Counted from the stretch's first letter, positions 53,384 through 62,784 are shown. The stretch is DNA of 64,000 nucleotides from Lachnospiraceae bacterium (GCA_029225065.1 JAQXVT010000048.1:1-64000); one strand, 5' to 3'. Program-made: numbers and translations. Notes: a model not told the origin generated them from the letters alone.

Positions 53384-54442
53384 CTACTTTTTCTCCCAGT
53401 TTAAAAGCTCCTCACGCAGCACCGAAAGCAGCTGATCCTCCGGCATCTTGCGGATCACCTCGCCTTTTTTGATCAGCAGGCCCTCGCCCTTTCCTCCGGC
53501 GATTCCGATGTCTGCTTCTTTCGCCTCGCCAGGTCCGTTTACTACGCATCCCATGACGGCTACCTTCAGGTCAAGCGGAATATCTTCCACCATATTCTGC
53601 ACCTGATTTGCCAGCCCGATCAGATCGATCTGAGTCCGTCCGCAGGTCGGGCACGATACTACCTCAATGCCGCCCTTTCGAAGCCCGAGCGTGCGCAGAA
53701 TCATTTTTGCGGATTTTACTTCCTCGAGCGGATCGCCGGTCAATGAGACACGAATCGTGTCACCGATTCCCTGATACAGAATGATGCCAAGTCCGATCGC
53801 AGATTTGATATTTCCGGAATAAAGCGTGCCTGCCTCTGTGATGCCGACGTGCAGCGGATGATTCGTCTTCTGCACGAGCGCTTCGTGCGCCTTTGCGCAC
53901 ATCATTACGTCGGAGGATTTGATGCTGATGACCAGATTATCATATCCCATATCCTCAATCACCGCACACTGGTGCAGCGCGCTCTCCGCAAGGCCCTCCG
54001 CCGTCACGCCATGGTCGCGCTCCACGATCTCTTTTTCCAGCGAACCGCTGTTGACGCCGACGCGGATCGGAATCTGCCGCTCCTTTGCCACGTCCACGAC
54101 GGCCCGCACGCGCTCCGTGCTTCCGATGTTGCCCGGATTGATTCGGATCTTGTCTGCACCCGCTTCCATCGCAGCGATGGCCAGACGGTAATCAAAATGG
54201 ATATCCGCCACGAGCGGAATCGTAATCTGCTTTTTAATCTCTGAAAGCGCATGCGCGGCCTCCATCGTCGGCACTGCACACCGGATGATATCGCATCCGG
54301 CTGCTGCGAGACGGTTGATCTGATTTACCGTCGCAGCGACATCCTCTGTCTTTGTATTTGTCATGGACTGGATCAGCACCGGATTGCCTCCGCCGATCAC
54401 CCGGTCCCCGATTTTTACTGTTTTTGTATGATCGCGATACAT
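53384..54442 (-). CDS. ispG: 4-hydroxy-3-methylbut-2-enyl diphosphate synthase
   Basis: A 352-residue iron-sulfur enzyme of the non-mevalonate isoprenoid pathway, converting MEcPP to HMBPP. The TIM-barrel part carries GGGNPVLIQSMTNT and ADIHFDYRLA, and the C-terminal cluster domain has cysteines in CPTCGRTQ and MGCVVNGPGEA. Length is typical. I use the ATG at 54442 with GGAGG five bases before it. It lies 21 bases from polC and 13 from ppk1. The usual dxr and rseP neighbours are not in the window. Confidence 0.95.
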   Translation of the reverse strand: MYRDHTKTVKIGDRVIGGGNPVLIQSMTNTKTEDVAATVNQINRLAAAGCDIIRCAVPTMEAAHALSEIKKQITIPLVADIHFDYRLAIAAMEAGADKIRINPGNIGSTERVRAVVDVAKERQIPIRVGVNSGSLEKEIVERDHGVTAEGLAESALHQCAVIEDMGYDNLVISIKSSDVMMCAKAHEALVQKTNHPLHVGITEAGTLYSGNIKSAIGLGIILYQGIGDTIRVSLTGDPLEEVKSAKMILRTLGLRKGGIEVVSCPTCGRTQIDLIGLANQVQNMVEDIPLDLKVAVMGCVVNGPGEAKEADIGIAGGKGEGLLIKKGEVIRKMPEDQLLSVLREELLNWEKK

Positions 54443-54455
54443 AATAGCCTCCAAA

Positions 54456-56594
54456 CTATTCTTCTGATTCAAGTGGAATAAATATCCGGGTTGAAACCGT
54501 CTCACTCTGTGTCTTTCCCTCTTTCATTGCCTCCGCGCAGAACGTTTCCTGTGCATTTACCAGCACCTTTCCGCGCTTGTCAATCTTCTCATAGACACCG
54601 GACGGCTGCAGAATATGCGCTTTTACGTTGTCATCCAGCTGTACCTGCAGGATATGACGGACCTTCTCCCGAAGCGCAGCATCTTCCACCGGGAACATAA
54701 TCTCCACACGCTTGTCCAGGTTGCGCGGCATCCAGTCCGCGCTTCCCATGTAAAATTCTTCATTGCCGCCGTTTCGGAAATAAAAAATACGAGCGTGCTC
54801 CAGGAAATTTCCGACGATGGAGCGCACATGGATCGTCTCACTGACACCCGGGATGCCGGTCTTTAAGCAGCAGATGCCGCGGATTATAAGATCGATCTCC
54901 ACACCGGCTGCGGATGCCTCATACAGCGCGGCGATGATTTCTTTGTCGCACAGGGAGTTCATCTTTGCGACGATCCGCGCCGGCTCATGGTTTCTCGCAT
55001 GCGCGGTCTCCCGGCGGATCAGACGCATAAACGTATCGCGCAGCCAAAGCGGCGCAAGCACGAGGCGGTTCCAGTTTTTCGGCTCCGAATAGCCGGAAAG
55101 CATATTGAATACGGCGGTCGCGTCCTCTCCGATCGGTTCAGAGCACGTCAAAATGCCACAGTCCGTATACAGCTTCGCCGTGGAATCGTTGTAATTTCCG
55201 GTGCCGAGATGGACGTAACGGCGGATGCCATCCTCTTCTTTTCGCACCACAAGCGTAATCTTGCTGTGCGTTTTCAGTCCAAGCAGACCGTAGATAACGT
55301 GGCAGCCTGCCTTCTCCAGCATTTTTGCCCAGATAATGTTGTTTTCCTCATCAAACCGTGCCTTCAGCTCAACCAGTACGGAAACCTGTTTGCCGTTTTC
55401 CGCCGCCTGCGCAAGCGCCGCAACGATCGGCGAATGGCCGCTGACACGATACAGCGTCTGCTTGATTGCCAGCACATCCGGATCAACTGCCGCCTGCTTT
55501 ACAAACTGAACGACCGGGTCAAACGTCATGTACGGATGGTGCAGCAGAATATCGCCGCGGCGGATCTGCGTAAAGATATCCTCCTCGTCGTTCATCCCCG
55601 GCACCGGCTGCGGCTGGTACGGCTTATAACGGTACTCGTCCATGCCCTCCATTCCGTACAGCTTCATCAGAAACGTCAGGTCAAGCGGTCCGTTGATGCG
55701 GTAAATGTCATCCTCTTTTACCTCAAACTCCTGTTTCAGGATCTTTAACAGCTTCGGCTCCATCTTATCCTCGATCTCAAGACGGATGACCTCGCCCCAC
55801 TGGCGCTTTTTCAGCTGTTTCTGGATCTCCTTTAACAGATCGGCCGCATCCTCCTCATCGATCGGCAGATCGGCATTTCGCATAATCCGGTACGGGTGTG
55901 CACAGACCACGTCGTAATTCAGAAACAGTCTGGAAATGTTGCGCTCAATCACCTCTTCCAGCAAAATGACGCATTTCTGTCCATTCTCACCGTCCGGCAG
56001 GCGGATAATCCGCGGAAGAACGGACGGCACCTGAACGGTCGCAAACTCTACGTGATCCTTTTCCTGCTCTTTCTCTGCCTTTTTTGAGATCAGTGCTCCG
56101 ATATTTAAGGTCTTGTTCCGGATCAGCGGAAATGGTCTGGACGAATCCATTGCCATCGGCGTCAGCACCGGATAAACGTTCTCCTCAAAGTAGCGGTCTG
56201 CCGCCTCCGCCTGCGCGGGAGTGAGCTGCTCGTGCTCCGTGATAACCTCCACCTTGTTCTGCTTCAGCACCGGAAGCAGGGAGCGGTTGTACGTGGAATA
56301 CTGCAGATGCACCAGTTCATGAGCTTTTTTTGCAATTTTTTCCAGCTGCTGGGCCGGCGTCAGTCCGGCAATATCTTTTTTATTATACTTTGCATGAACC
56401 ATGTCCTTTAGGGAAGCGACACGGATCATGAAAAACTCATCCAGATTGGACGAGGTAATACTCAGAAATTTCAGGCGCTCCAGAAACGGAAGCGACTTGT
56501 CTCTTGCCTCGTACAGCACACGGCTGTTAAAAGCGAGCCAGCTCAACTCACGGTTCGTATAATACTCCGGTTTTTCAAAATCTGCAACTGCCAT
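54456..56594 (-). CDS. ppk1: Polyphosphate kinase 1
   Basis: A 712-residue enzyme that makes inorganic polyphosphate from ATP and can run in reverse. The N-terminal domain (YYTNRELSWLAFNSRVLYEA) and head domain are followed by two phospholipase D-like catalytic domains: the phosphorylated His is in GLKTHSKITLVVR (near residue 440) and the second catalytic His lies in HARIFYFRNGG. Length and domain order are normal. It is directly followed by ispG and preceded after 12 bases by the Ppx/GppA gene, so synthesis and breakdown of polyphosphate are encoded side by side. Confidence 0.95.
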   Translation of the reverse strand: MAVADFEKPEYYTNRELSWLAFNSRVLYEARDKSLPFLERLKFLSITSSNLDEFFMIRVASLKDMVHAKYNKKDIAGLTPAQQLEKIAKKAHELVHLQYSTYNRSLLPVLKQNKVEVITEHEQLTPAQAEAADRYFEENVYPVLTPMAMDSSRPFPLIRNKTLNIGALISKKAEKEQEKDHVEFATVQVPSVLPRIIRLPDGENGQKCVILLEEVIERNISRLFLNYDVVCAHPYRIMRNADLPIDEEDAADLLKEIQKQLKKRQWGEVIRLEIEDKMEPKLLKILKQEFEVKEDDIYRINGPLDLTFLMKLYGMEGMDEYRYKPYQPQPVPGMNDEEDIFTQIRRGDILLHHPYMTFDPVVQFVKQAAVDPDVLAIKQTLYRVSGHSPIVAALAQAAENGKQVSVLVELKARFDEENNIIWAKMLEKAGCHVIYGLLGLKTHSKITLVVRKEEDGIRRYVHLGTGNYNDSTAKLYTDCGILTCSEPIGEDATAVFNMLSGYSEPKNWNRLVLAPLWLRDTFMRLIRRETAHARNHEPARIVAKMNSLCDKEIIAALYEASAAGVEIDLIIRGICCLKTGIPGVSETIHVRSIVGNFLEHARIFYFRNGGNEEFYMGSADWMPRNLDKRVEIMFPVEDAALREKVRHILQVQLDDNVKAHILQPSGVYEKIDKRGKVLVNAQETFCAEAMKEGKTQSETVSTRIFIPLESEE

Positions 56595-56606
56595 GATACG
56601 TCCCCC

Positions 56607-58151
56607 TTAATATCCCTTTTTCTGCCGGATGACCGGATGCACATTGAATACTTCCTCAAAAAATTCCGCTTTTTCCTGGAACGATCCGATTTCCAGAGAA
56701 AGATCCTCCTGCGAAGCCACCGTCACACGCAGCTCATGATCCTTGAGCGCTACAGTTACATTCTTGCATTTCTGACGGTGCGTGCGATCCATCGCGTTTA
56801 CAATCCGCAGAATCGCCGTCATCTTTGCGATAATCAGATATTCTTCCTTGGAGAGATCGGCCTTTTCTGCCAGCTCTGTGTAATAAACGAACGGGCTTGT
56901 ATTGAACTTGACCGTGTAGGCAATCATCTCACGCTCGGAATGTGACAGTCCGATGATTTCGGTCGCCATGATAATATTGAACGCACAGTCGGAAACATCT
57001 TCCAGACTGATGAACTTGCCGCAGTTGTGCAGGATCACAGAAATCTGTAAAAGCAGCCGCTCCCGGCTTCCCATGCCGTGCACTTTTTTCATCTTATCGA
57101 ATACGGCAAGCGCGATGCTCTCCAGATTTTTCACATGCGACTGGCTGCACTTGTAGCGCTTGGAAATGCTGCGGGCCGCTGCAATGATATCCTCCTCAAA
57201 ATTGTGCCCGTTCTGAATATAGTTATTTCTGACTCCATACTCATAGGCAAGGCCGTCGCTCATATTAAAGCCCGGCAGCCATACCGTATCCACGCCGAAA
57301 TTTTCCATCAGCGTCTGGCAGAATAAAACGGAGGTCGCAAGCTCATCGCACCCGTCCTGCGGAATCTGAAACAGATCTGCGATCTCCTCCGGCTTTTTGC
57401 CGCTGATTTTCGCACAGACCTTTTCAAACTCGCCCTTTTCGACCGCACTGATCTTCTTTTTGCTCTTTTCCGCCGGCTTTAAGATTTCCAGCAGATTGCC
57501 GCCGACCACGATCAGATTTTTGATCTGACGGTCCTTCTGATAAAGCTTGTTGAACCCGGAAAGCTCATGCTCCAGAACTTCTTTTACCATATGCTCAAAA
57601 TGACTGCTGTTCTTTTCCAGAGGTGTGAGACGTTCACGGATCGTGATGCTGCCGACACGGATATTCTGCGTCGTGATCAGCTTGTCCTTGTCAAACAGCG
57701 AAATCTGCATGCTGCTTCCGCCGATATCGACAATCGCTGCAGGATTCTGGATAATCGACTCGAACTCGTCTGTCACCGATGCGATCGATTGGTAGTCCAC
57801 AAAACGCTGCTCTGAATTGCTGAGCACATCGATCAGAAGTCCCGTCTGCTTTTCGATGTAGTCCCGCATAATCAGCATATTTCTGGACTCACGGAACGCA
57901 CTCGTCGCACAGGCGCGGTACTCCGTCACCCGGTAACCGTCCATGATCCGCTTAAAATCCCGCAGAACCACGCAGAGCTCCTCGACATTTTTGCTGCTGA
58001 TGCGTCCCGTCGTATAGGCATCCAGCCCGAGATTCAGCCGTGTTGCCACCCAATCAATTTCTTTCATGGATTTTCTGGACGTATACTCGAAAATCTTCAT
58101 TTCTGTCACAGCCGATCCGATACTGATCGCTGCAAACGTCTTCACTGCCAT
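56607..58151 (-). CDS. ppx: Exopolyphosphatase / Ppx-GppA family phosphatase
   Basis: A 514-residue ASKHA-fold phosphatase. The first phosphate loop (AISIGSAVTEMKIFE) is near residues 8-22, VLSNSEQRFVDYQSI near 118 and the second loop IVDIGGSSMQISLF near 145. The C-terminal half contains an HD-like helical domain (ISVILHNCGKFISLED near 375), as in long Ppx proteins. It may degrade polyphosphate or hydrolyse pppGpp. Direct linkage to ppk1 favours polyphosphate. Confidence 0.9.
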   Translation of the reverse strand: MAVKTFAAISIGSAVTEMKIFEYTSRKSMKEIDWVATRLNLGLDAYTTGRISSKNVEELCVVLRDFKRIMDGYRVTEYRACATSAFRESRNMLIMRDYIEKQTGLLIDVLSNSEQRFVDYQSIASVTDEFESIIQNPAAIVDIGGSSMQISLFDKDKLITTQNIRVGSITIRERLTPLEKNSSHFEHMVKEVLEHELSGFNKLYQKDRQIKNLIVVGGNLLEILKPAEKSKKKISAVEKGEFEKVCAKISGKKPEEIADLFQIPQDGCDELATSVLFCQTLMENFGVDTVWLPGFNMSDGLAYEYGVRNNYIQNGHNFEEDIIAAARSISKRYKCSQSHVKNLESIALAVFDKMKKVHGMGSRERLLLQISVILHNCGKFISLEDVSDCAFNIIMATEIIGLSHSEREMIAYTVKFNTSPFVYYTELAEKADLSKEEYLIIAKMTAILRIVNAMDRTHRQKCKNVTVALKDHELRVTVASQEDLSLEIGSFQEKAEFFEEVFNVHPVIRQKKGY

Positions 58152-58176
58152 AATGGCCTCCTTTTTTGCCTGAATC

Positions 58177-59475
58177 TCACTCGGATTTCTGTCTGCCGAG
58201 GAGATAATCGATGAACTGCTGTGCTGTTCTGCCGGAAAGCCCGCCGTGGCTGAGCTCCCACTTGTTTGCCTCTAAGAGCAGCGTCTCTTCCGGCATGTCA
58301 ATGCCGTTTCGTCTCGCCAGAGAACGGACGATCTCCTGGAACTGCTTTTTATCCGGCGAACCGAAGTAGATCGTGACGCCGAATCTCGATACGAGGGAAA
58401 GCTTTTCCTGAATCGTATCATTTGAGTGCAGATCGCCATACGCCTCCTCGTTGTCGCGGAACGTCTCTTTGATCAAATGTCTGCGGTTTGAGGTAGCGTA
58501 TATCAGAATGTTTTCCGGCTTCTTTTCCAGGCCGCCCTCGATGACTGCTTTCAGATACTTGTATTCGATCTCAAATTCCTCAAAGGAAAGATCGTCCATA
58601 TAGATGATAAATTTGTAATTCCGGTTTTTGATCTGCGCGATCACCTCGTTCAGATCCTGGAACTGATGCTTGTAGATCTCGATAATGCGAAGCCCCTGAT
58701 CATAGTAACGGTTCAAGATCGCCTTGATGCTCGATGATTTTCCGGTGCCCGCGTCGCCGAACAGCAGGCAGTTATTTGCTCTTCGTCCCTGCACAAATGC
58801 CTCCGTGTTGTCGATCAGCTTCTGCTTTGCAATTTCATAACCGACGAGATCCTCCAGATTGACGTGACGTATGTTCGTGATCGGCTCAATCCGTACACCG
58901 CGCTCATCATGTGCCACACGGAATGCCTTGTGCAGTCCAAAGGTGCCAACGCCGAATTCCCGGTAAAATTCCACCATGCTCCTGGTGAATGACTCCAGGG
59001 TGTCTGCTGCGGCGAGTTCTTTGCTCAGCGCACAGATCCGGTCGCGGATACGGTGGTTAAACAGCTTGCCGGAGGATTCTTCGCGTCTGTAGCAAAGCAG
59101 TTCCTCAAAAAATCCTGCCTGCAGTGTGCGCTCCAGCTCCGTGAAGTCATACGCAAACAGTTCACGGAAAATCGCAAAATCATGACACGCCAGATTCAAA
59201 AGGCTGCAGTCGGAAATGCCGCGGATCTCACAGGCAGTGCTGAAGCTGTTTTCATTATTGACAAGCAGAAACGTCAGGTAAGTCTGCCACAGATTACCTT
59301 CAAAGCCGTATTGCCCGGCCAGCTCGATCAGGTCATGCATGCAGGAGAAAAACCGGCTTCTTACCTCGGCTGCATCGCTTTTTTCTTCAAAGTGCCCCAT
59401 GATCCAGGTCATGTCTTCCAGTACGGTTCCGTTTTCAAAATTTCGATATAAAACTAATTCTCTGATGTCTGTCAT
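58177..59475 (-). CDS. DUF815 family AAA ATPase
   Basis: A 432-residue protein. The first 190 residues are helical and variable. The C-terminal half matches DUF815: GYEIAKQKLIDNTEAFVQG, Walker A GDAGTGKSSS near 243, Walker B-like IIYMDDLSFEEFE near 293 and the sensor region ILIYATSNRRHLIKETF. The family is AAA-like and its function is not known. It lies between pheA and ppx with small gaps (12 and 25 bases), so it is probably cotranscribed with the polyphosphate genes. Confidence 0.88.
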   Translation of the reverse strand: MTDIRELVLYRNFENGTVLEDMTWIMGHFEEKSDAAEVRSRFFSCMHDLIELAGQYGFEGNLWQTYLTFLLVNNENSFSTACEIRGISDCSLLNLACHDFAIFRELFAYDFTELERTLQAGFFEELLCYRREESSGKLFNHRIRDRICALSKELAAADTLESFTRSMVEFYREFGVGTFGLHKAFRVAHDERGVRIEPITNIRHVNLEDLVGYEIAKQKLIDNTEAFVQGRRANNCLLFGDAGTGKSSSIKAILNRYYDQGLRIIEIYKHQFQDLNEVIAQIKNRNYKFIIYMDDLSFEEFEIEYKYLKAVIEGGLEKKPENILIYATSNRRHLIKETFRDNEEAYGDLHSNDTIQEKLSLVSRFGVTIYFGSPDKKQFQEIVRSLARRNGIDMPEETLLLEANKWELSHGGLSGRTAQQFIDYLLGRQKSE

Positions 59476-59487
59476 AATTATCCTGCC

Positions 59488-60618
59488 TTAGTAATTTCCA
59501 AGAATTTTCATATTGATTGCTTCCTCACGGATACCGCGGAGTGCATTTTTTACTGCGCTGTCGTTTAAGTTGCCCTCAAAATCGACAAAGAAGCGATATT
59601 CCCAGTTTCTTCCGTAAATCGGACGGGATTCTACTTTGTTCATGTTGAGGCCGTTGTAAATGATATGCGACAGCACGTTGTAAAGAGAACCGCTCGAATG
59701 CGGTGTCTCAAAGCAGATACTGATCTTCGTCGCGTCTTTGCGGAAAATTCGCTGATTCGTAACCACAATAAACCGCGTCGAATTTTTCTCATTATAATAA
59801 ATGTGCTCTTCCAGCACGTCAAGGCCAAATACCTGGGCTGCAAACTTGCTTGCAACCGCTGCCTGTGTCTTATCGCCATCCTCCGCAATCTTTTTTGCCG
59901 CCAATGCAGTATTATCGTATGGAACCTTCCGCCACTCCGAATGACTGCCGAGATATTCCTCACACTGTGCCAGTGCCTGAGAATGAGAATAAACAGTCTT
60001 AATGTCTGAAAGCTTTGTGCCGGGCAGGCCGAGCAGCGCATGCTGACATTTCACAATCTGCTCTCCTACGATATAATTTTCAAAATTTACAAGCAGATCA
60101 TAATTGTCTGCCACGATTCCGGCGGAAGAATTCTCAATCGGAAGCACTGCATAATCAGCTGCGCCCTCTGCGATTGCCTCCATCGCATCGCGGAAGGAAC
60201 GGACATGGAAACAGTTGACATCCTCTCCGAAATAAGCCCGCATTGCCGCATGGCTGTAAGCACCCTCCACGCCCTGATAAACGACACGGATATTCGTGCG
60301 GTCAATGTCATCTACTGCGATAAACGGCAGACGGCCGGAGGCTCCGTTTTGTTCCAGCAGCTGGTACTGCAGCTTCCGGCTCATCGACATGATCTGCTGA
60401 AACAGCTCTTCCACACCGTGGCGGTTGAAATCGTTGTGTGCCATCGCTTTTAAGGAGACAAGCTTCGCCTGCTCCCGTTCTTTGTCAAATACCTTTTTTC
60501 CAATGGAAATTTTATACTTTGCAACATCCTCACTGATCTGCATCCGCTGCTCAAACAATTCTACAATCTGTTTATCTACTGCGTCAATCTGTTCACGCAG
60601 CTCTGTCAAATTTTTCAT
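59488..60618 (-). CDS. pheA: Bifunctional chorismate mutase/prephenate dehydratase
   Basis: A 376-residue P-protein for phenylalanine synthesis. The AroQ-type chorismate mutase domain covers about residues 1-90 (LREQIDAVDKQIVELFEQRM). The dehydratase domain (about 110-290) has QGVEGAYSHAAMRAYFG and the catalytic NSTRFIVV. A C-terminal ACT domain with ESRP (near 340) gives feedback inhibition by phenylalanine. The start has GTGAGGAG upstream. It heads the long minus-strand run that continues to yqeG. A small leader frame and a hairpin that could hide its ribosome-binding site lie directly upstream. Confidence 0.95.
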   Translation of the reverse strand: MKNLTELREQIDAVDKQIVELFEQRMQISEDVAKYKISIGKKVFDKEREQAKLVSLKAMAHNDFNRHGVEELFQQIMSMSRKLQYQLLEQNGASGRLPFIAVDDIDRTNIRVVYQGVEGAYSHAAMRAYFGEDVNCFHVRSFRDAMEAIAEGAADYAVLPIENSSAGIVADNYDLLVNFENYIVGEQIVKCQHALLGLPGTKLSDIKTVYSHSQALAQCEEYLGSHSEWRKVPYDNTALAAKKIAEDGDKTQAAVASKFAAQVFGLDVLEEHIYYNEKNSTRFIVVTNQRIFRKDATKISICFETPHSSGSLYNVLSHIIYNGLNMNKVESRPIYGRNWEYRFFVDFEGNLNDSAVKNALRGIREEAINMKILGNY

Positions 60619-60636
60619 CTGTGACTCCTCACTCTT

Positions 60637-60693
60637 TTATACGTACTCTCGGAGTCTTTCTAGCTCAAACCAAAAAAGATTCTGAGGATACAT
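60637..60693 (-). CDS. Candidate leader peptide upstream of pheA
   Basis: An 18-codon frame, starting at the ATG at 60693 and ending 18 bases before the pheA start codon, reads MYPQNLFWFELERL followed by REYV. It contains Phe-Trp-Phe in a row. A stem of GACTCC (60656-60651) with GGAGTC (60628-60623) would cover the pheA ribosome-binding site. A weak promoter (TTTACA 60772-60767, TATGAT 60747-60742, 19-base spacer) lies upstream. Its own ribosome-binding site is poor. The rest of the gap to 60992 shows nothing else. Confidence 0.25.
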   Translation of the reverse strand: MYPQNLFWFELERLREYV

Positions 60694-60992
60694 TTATTTC
60701 TGCCGTGATATGCCATCGGATGGCTCCGGCGTTTTTATTCTATCATACTTTCACTCAGGAAAACACTGTAAATTGATAGATTTTTCGCTTCTTTTTCCAA
60801 TGACACTAACGTATGTAAACTGCTGCAAAGCAATGTAAAACAGGCGTAAGTTTCTGCCAAAATCGGCGTAATACGGAACAAACATTCGCAGACAACATTT
60901 TCAGAAATGCTATCGCCCTGCAGATATGCCGCGCATAACACCGGGCAATTTGGTCAATACTGAAACCATAAAATGTGGCTGGAGGATGTGTT

Positions 60993-61385
60993 ATGAAATG
61001 GAATTTTATTAAATGCGGCATGATCGGATGGTGTCTTGAGGTGGCGTGGACCGGACTTGGATCACTTCTGCACCATGATCCGAAGCTGACCGGGGTCTCA
61101 TCCCTGACCATGTTTCCCATCTATGGCATGGCCTCCCTCGTCGCGCCTGCATATCGGCATCTGCGAAAATATCGGTTTTATATTCGTGGGCTTGTCTATA
61201 TGACCGGCATTTTTGCAGTGGAATACACCACCGGCCGCATCCTGCAACGCTACAACTGCTGTCCCTGGGATTACAGCAATGCACCGCTGCAGATCGGCGG
61301 TGTGATCCGGCTCGACTACGCCCCCTTATGGTTTCTGACCGGCCTTTTTTATGAAAAAATGGTTACCGGAAATCCAATAAAATAG
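60993..61385 (+). CDS. Small membrane protein, putative ABC-transporter type IV family
   Basis: A 130-residue membrane protein with about four hydrophobic segments. It resembles the DUF1113/YesV-type family (Pfam putative ABC-transporter type IV), with an N-terminal GMIGWCLEVAWTGLGSLL, the central SLTMFPIYGMASLVAP and a C-terminal CPWDYSNAPLQIGGVIRLDY. No transport function is shown for the family and no ATPase is adjacent. GGAGG lies eight bases before the ATG at 60993. It is a single plus-strand gene ending at a two-way terminator. Confidence 0.78.
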   Translation: MKWNFIKCGMIGWCLEVAWTGLGSLLHHDPKLTGVSSLTMFPIYGMASLVAPAYRHLRKYRFYIRGLVYMTGIFAVEYTTGRILQRYNCCPWDYSNAPLQIGGVIRLDYAPLWFLTGLFYEKMVTGNPIK

Positions 61386-61466
61386 TCCAAACACGATCTG
61401 GCAAAGCTATGATTCACAATTCTTCCGGGCAATCAGCCAAAGAATAAACCCGCAGCACATCGTCAA

Positions 61467-61512
61467 AGACGCCGTCCCGTGCTTCACGCGTGTGAAGTTC
61501 GGTACGGCGTCT
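61467..61512. terminator. Two-way terminator between the membrane protein and HPr
   Basis: AGACGCCGT (61467-61475) pairs with ACGGCGTCT (61504-61512), with an inner CTTCAC/GTGAAG stem. Both flanks have short U runs (TTTG). It lies between convergent genes. Confidence 0.75.
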
Positions 61513-61557
61513 CATCTTTGTCCGCTTTCGTATGAATCTGTCATATCTGCCCGTCTC

Positions 61558-61815
61558 CTACTCCAGGTGCTTCAGTGCTTCTTCCATTGCATCCAGGTCT
61601 TCCTTTTCATTCGGACCGGTGCAGCGAAGCTCTATCTTTGCCCCGCACGGGATTGATGCTGCCAGGATATTCAGCAGGCTGCGCGCATTGATAATGTTAT
61701 ACTCGTAAATAATCTCCACTTTCGAGCTGCAATGCTCTGCCGCTTTTACGAGTACACCGGCCGGTCTAATATGAAATCCGGACGGATTCGATACAGTTAC
61801 CATTCTGCTGACCAT
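61558..61815 (-). CDS. HPr family phosphocarrier protein
   Basis: An 85-residue protein of normal HPr size. His15 lies in PSGFHIRPAG (usual form GLHARPA), with Arg17 kept, so it can accept phosphate from enzyme I. Ser46 in INARSLLNIL is the position phosphorylated by HPr kinase in carbon catabolite control. The surrounding residues are more divergent than in a typical PtsH (GFHI, and IPCGAKIEL in place of the usual glycine-rich turn), so it may be a Crh-like or secondary HPr. AGGAGG precedes the ATG, which follows a good promoter. Confidence 0.87.
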   Translation of the reverse strand: MVSRMVTVSNPSGFHIRPAGVLVKAAEHCSSKVEIIYEYNIINARSLLNILAASIPCGAKIELRCTGPNEKEDLDAMEEALKHLE

Positions 61816-61850
61816 AATCTTCCTCCTTGTTTTTATACATTATGGATATT

Positions 61851-61879
61851 ATCATAGTATATGCTTCGAGCAATTTCAA
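61851..61879 (-). promoter_or_regulatory. Promoter of the HPr gene
   Basis: TTGAAA (61879-61874) and TATGAT (61856-61851) with 17 bases between, about 30 bases before the start codon. Confidence 0.7.
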
Positions 61880-62038
61880 CATTTTTACTGATTGTACGCG
61901 TTTTTATCCAATTTTTTTACATTTTCTTAACATTTTAGTTTCAATTCGTTTTCTTTCGCCTTTTTTTGATCCCTGTCTGTACATAATCAGAAAATTACGG
62001 TATCATATTCTTGCCATTAACTCAAAAGGAGGTTCTTT

Positions 62039-62767
62039 ATGAAACTGATTATCATCCGTCACGGCGATCCCGATTACTCGATCGATTCCCTGACTGAAAA
62101 AGGCTGGAAAGAAGCCGAATATCTCGCCGACCGCATTGCAAAGCTCGACGTAAAGCAGTTTTACGTCTCCCCGCGCGGCCGGGCAAAAGACACTGCATCT
62201 CTCACTCTCAAAAAAATGAACCGCACCGCGATCGAATGCGAATGGCTGCGGGAATTTGCCCCGGTCATTGACCGTCCGGACCGTCCACAGTCCCCGGTGT
62301 GCTGGGACTGGCTTCCGGGTGACTGGACAAAGGAAGAAGATTTTTACCGATATGACCGCTGGGGCGAGGTACCCGCCATGAAAAATGGTCATGTAAAAGA
62401 AGAATACGACTGGGTATGCAAAAGCCTCGACGACTTGCTTGCGTCGTACGGCTACGTGCGCGACGGACATCTCTACCGCGCAGAGCAGCCAAATACCGAT
62501 ACAATCGTTTTCTTCTGCCATTTCGGGCTTGGCTGCGTCCTGATCAGTCACCTGATCGGTGTCTCACCGATGGTACTCTGGCACGGTCTGTGCGCAGCGC
62601 CGACCTCCGTTGCCTCACTCGTGACGGAAGAACGCAGAAAAGGAATTGCAAGCTTCCGGATGGGATACTACGGTGACATTTCTCATCTTTATGTGAAGGA
62701 TGAACCGCCTGCGTTCTCCGCACGGTTCTGTGAGTGTTATGACAATGAGGAGGAGCGGCACGACTGA
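62039..62767 (+). CDS. Histidine phosphatase family protein
   Basis: A 242-residue histidine phosphatase. The catalytic RHGDPDYS (His8) opens the protein and the second His is in FFCHFGLGC near 161. YVSPRGRAKDTASLTL near 43 is the substrate-loop region. It has CWDWLPGDW and a later HGLCAAPTSVASLVTEE region seen in a clostridial subgroup. The substrate is unknown. It differs clearly from the phosphatase at 3835-4485. AAGGAGG precedes the ATG. It is a single gene flanked downstream by two family A hairpins. Confidence 0.82.
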   Translation: MKLIIIRHGDPDYSIDSLTEKGWKEAEYLADRIAKLDVKQFYVSPRGRAKDTASLTLKKMNRTAIECEWLREFAPVIDRPDRPQSPVCWDWLPGDWTKEEDFYRYDRWGEVPAMKNGHVKEEYDWVCKSLDDLLASYGYVRDGHLYRAEQPNTDTIVFFCHFGLGCVLISHLIGVSPMVLWHGLCAAPTSVASLVTEERRKGIASFRMGYYGDISHLYVKDEPPAFSARFCECYDNEEERHD

Positions 62768-62784
62768 TATTTCAAGGCTGCCTC

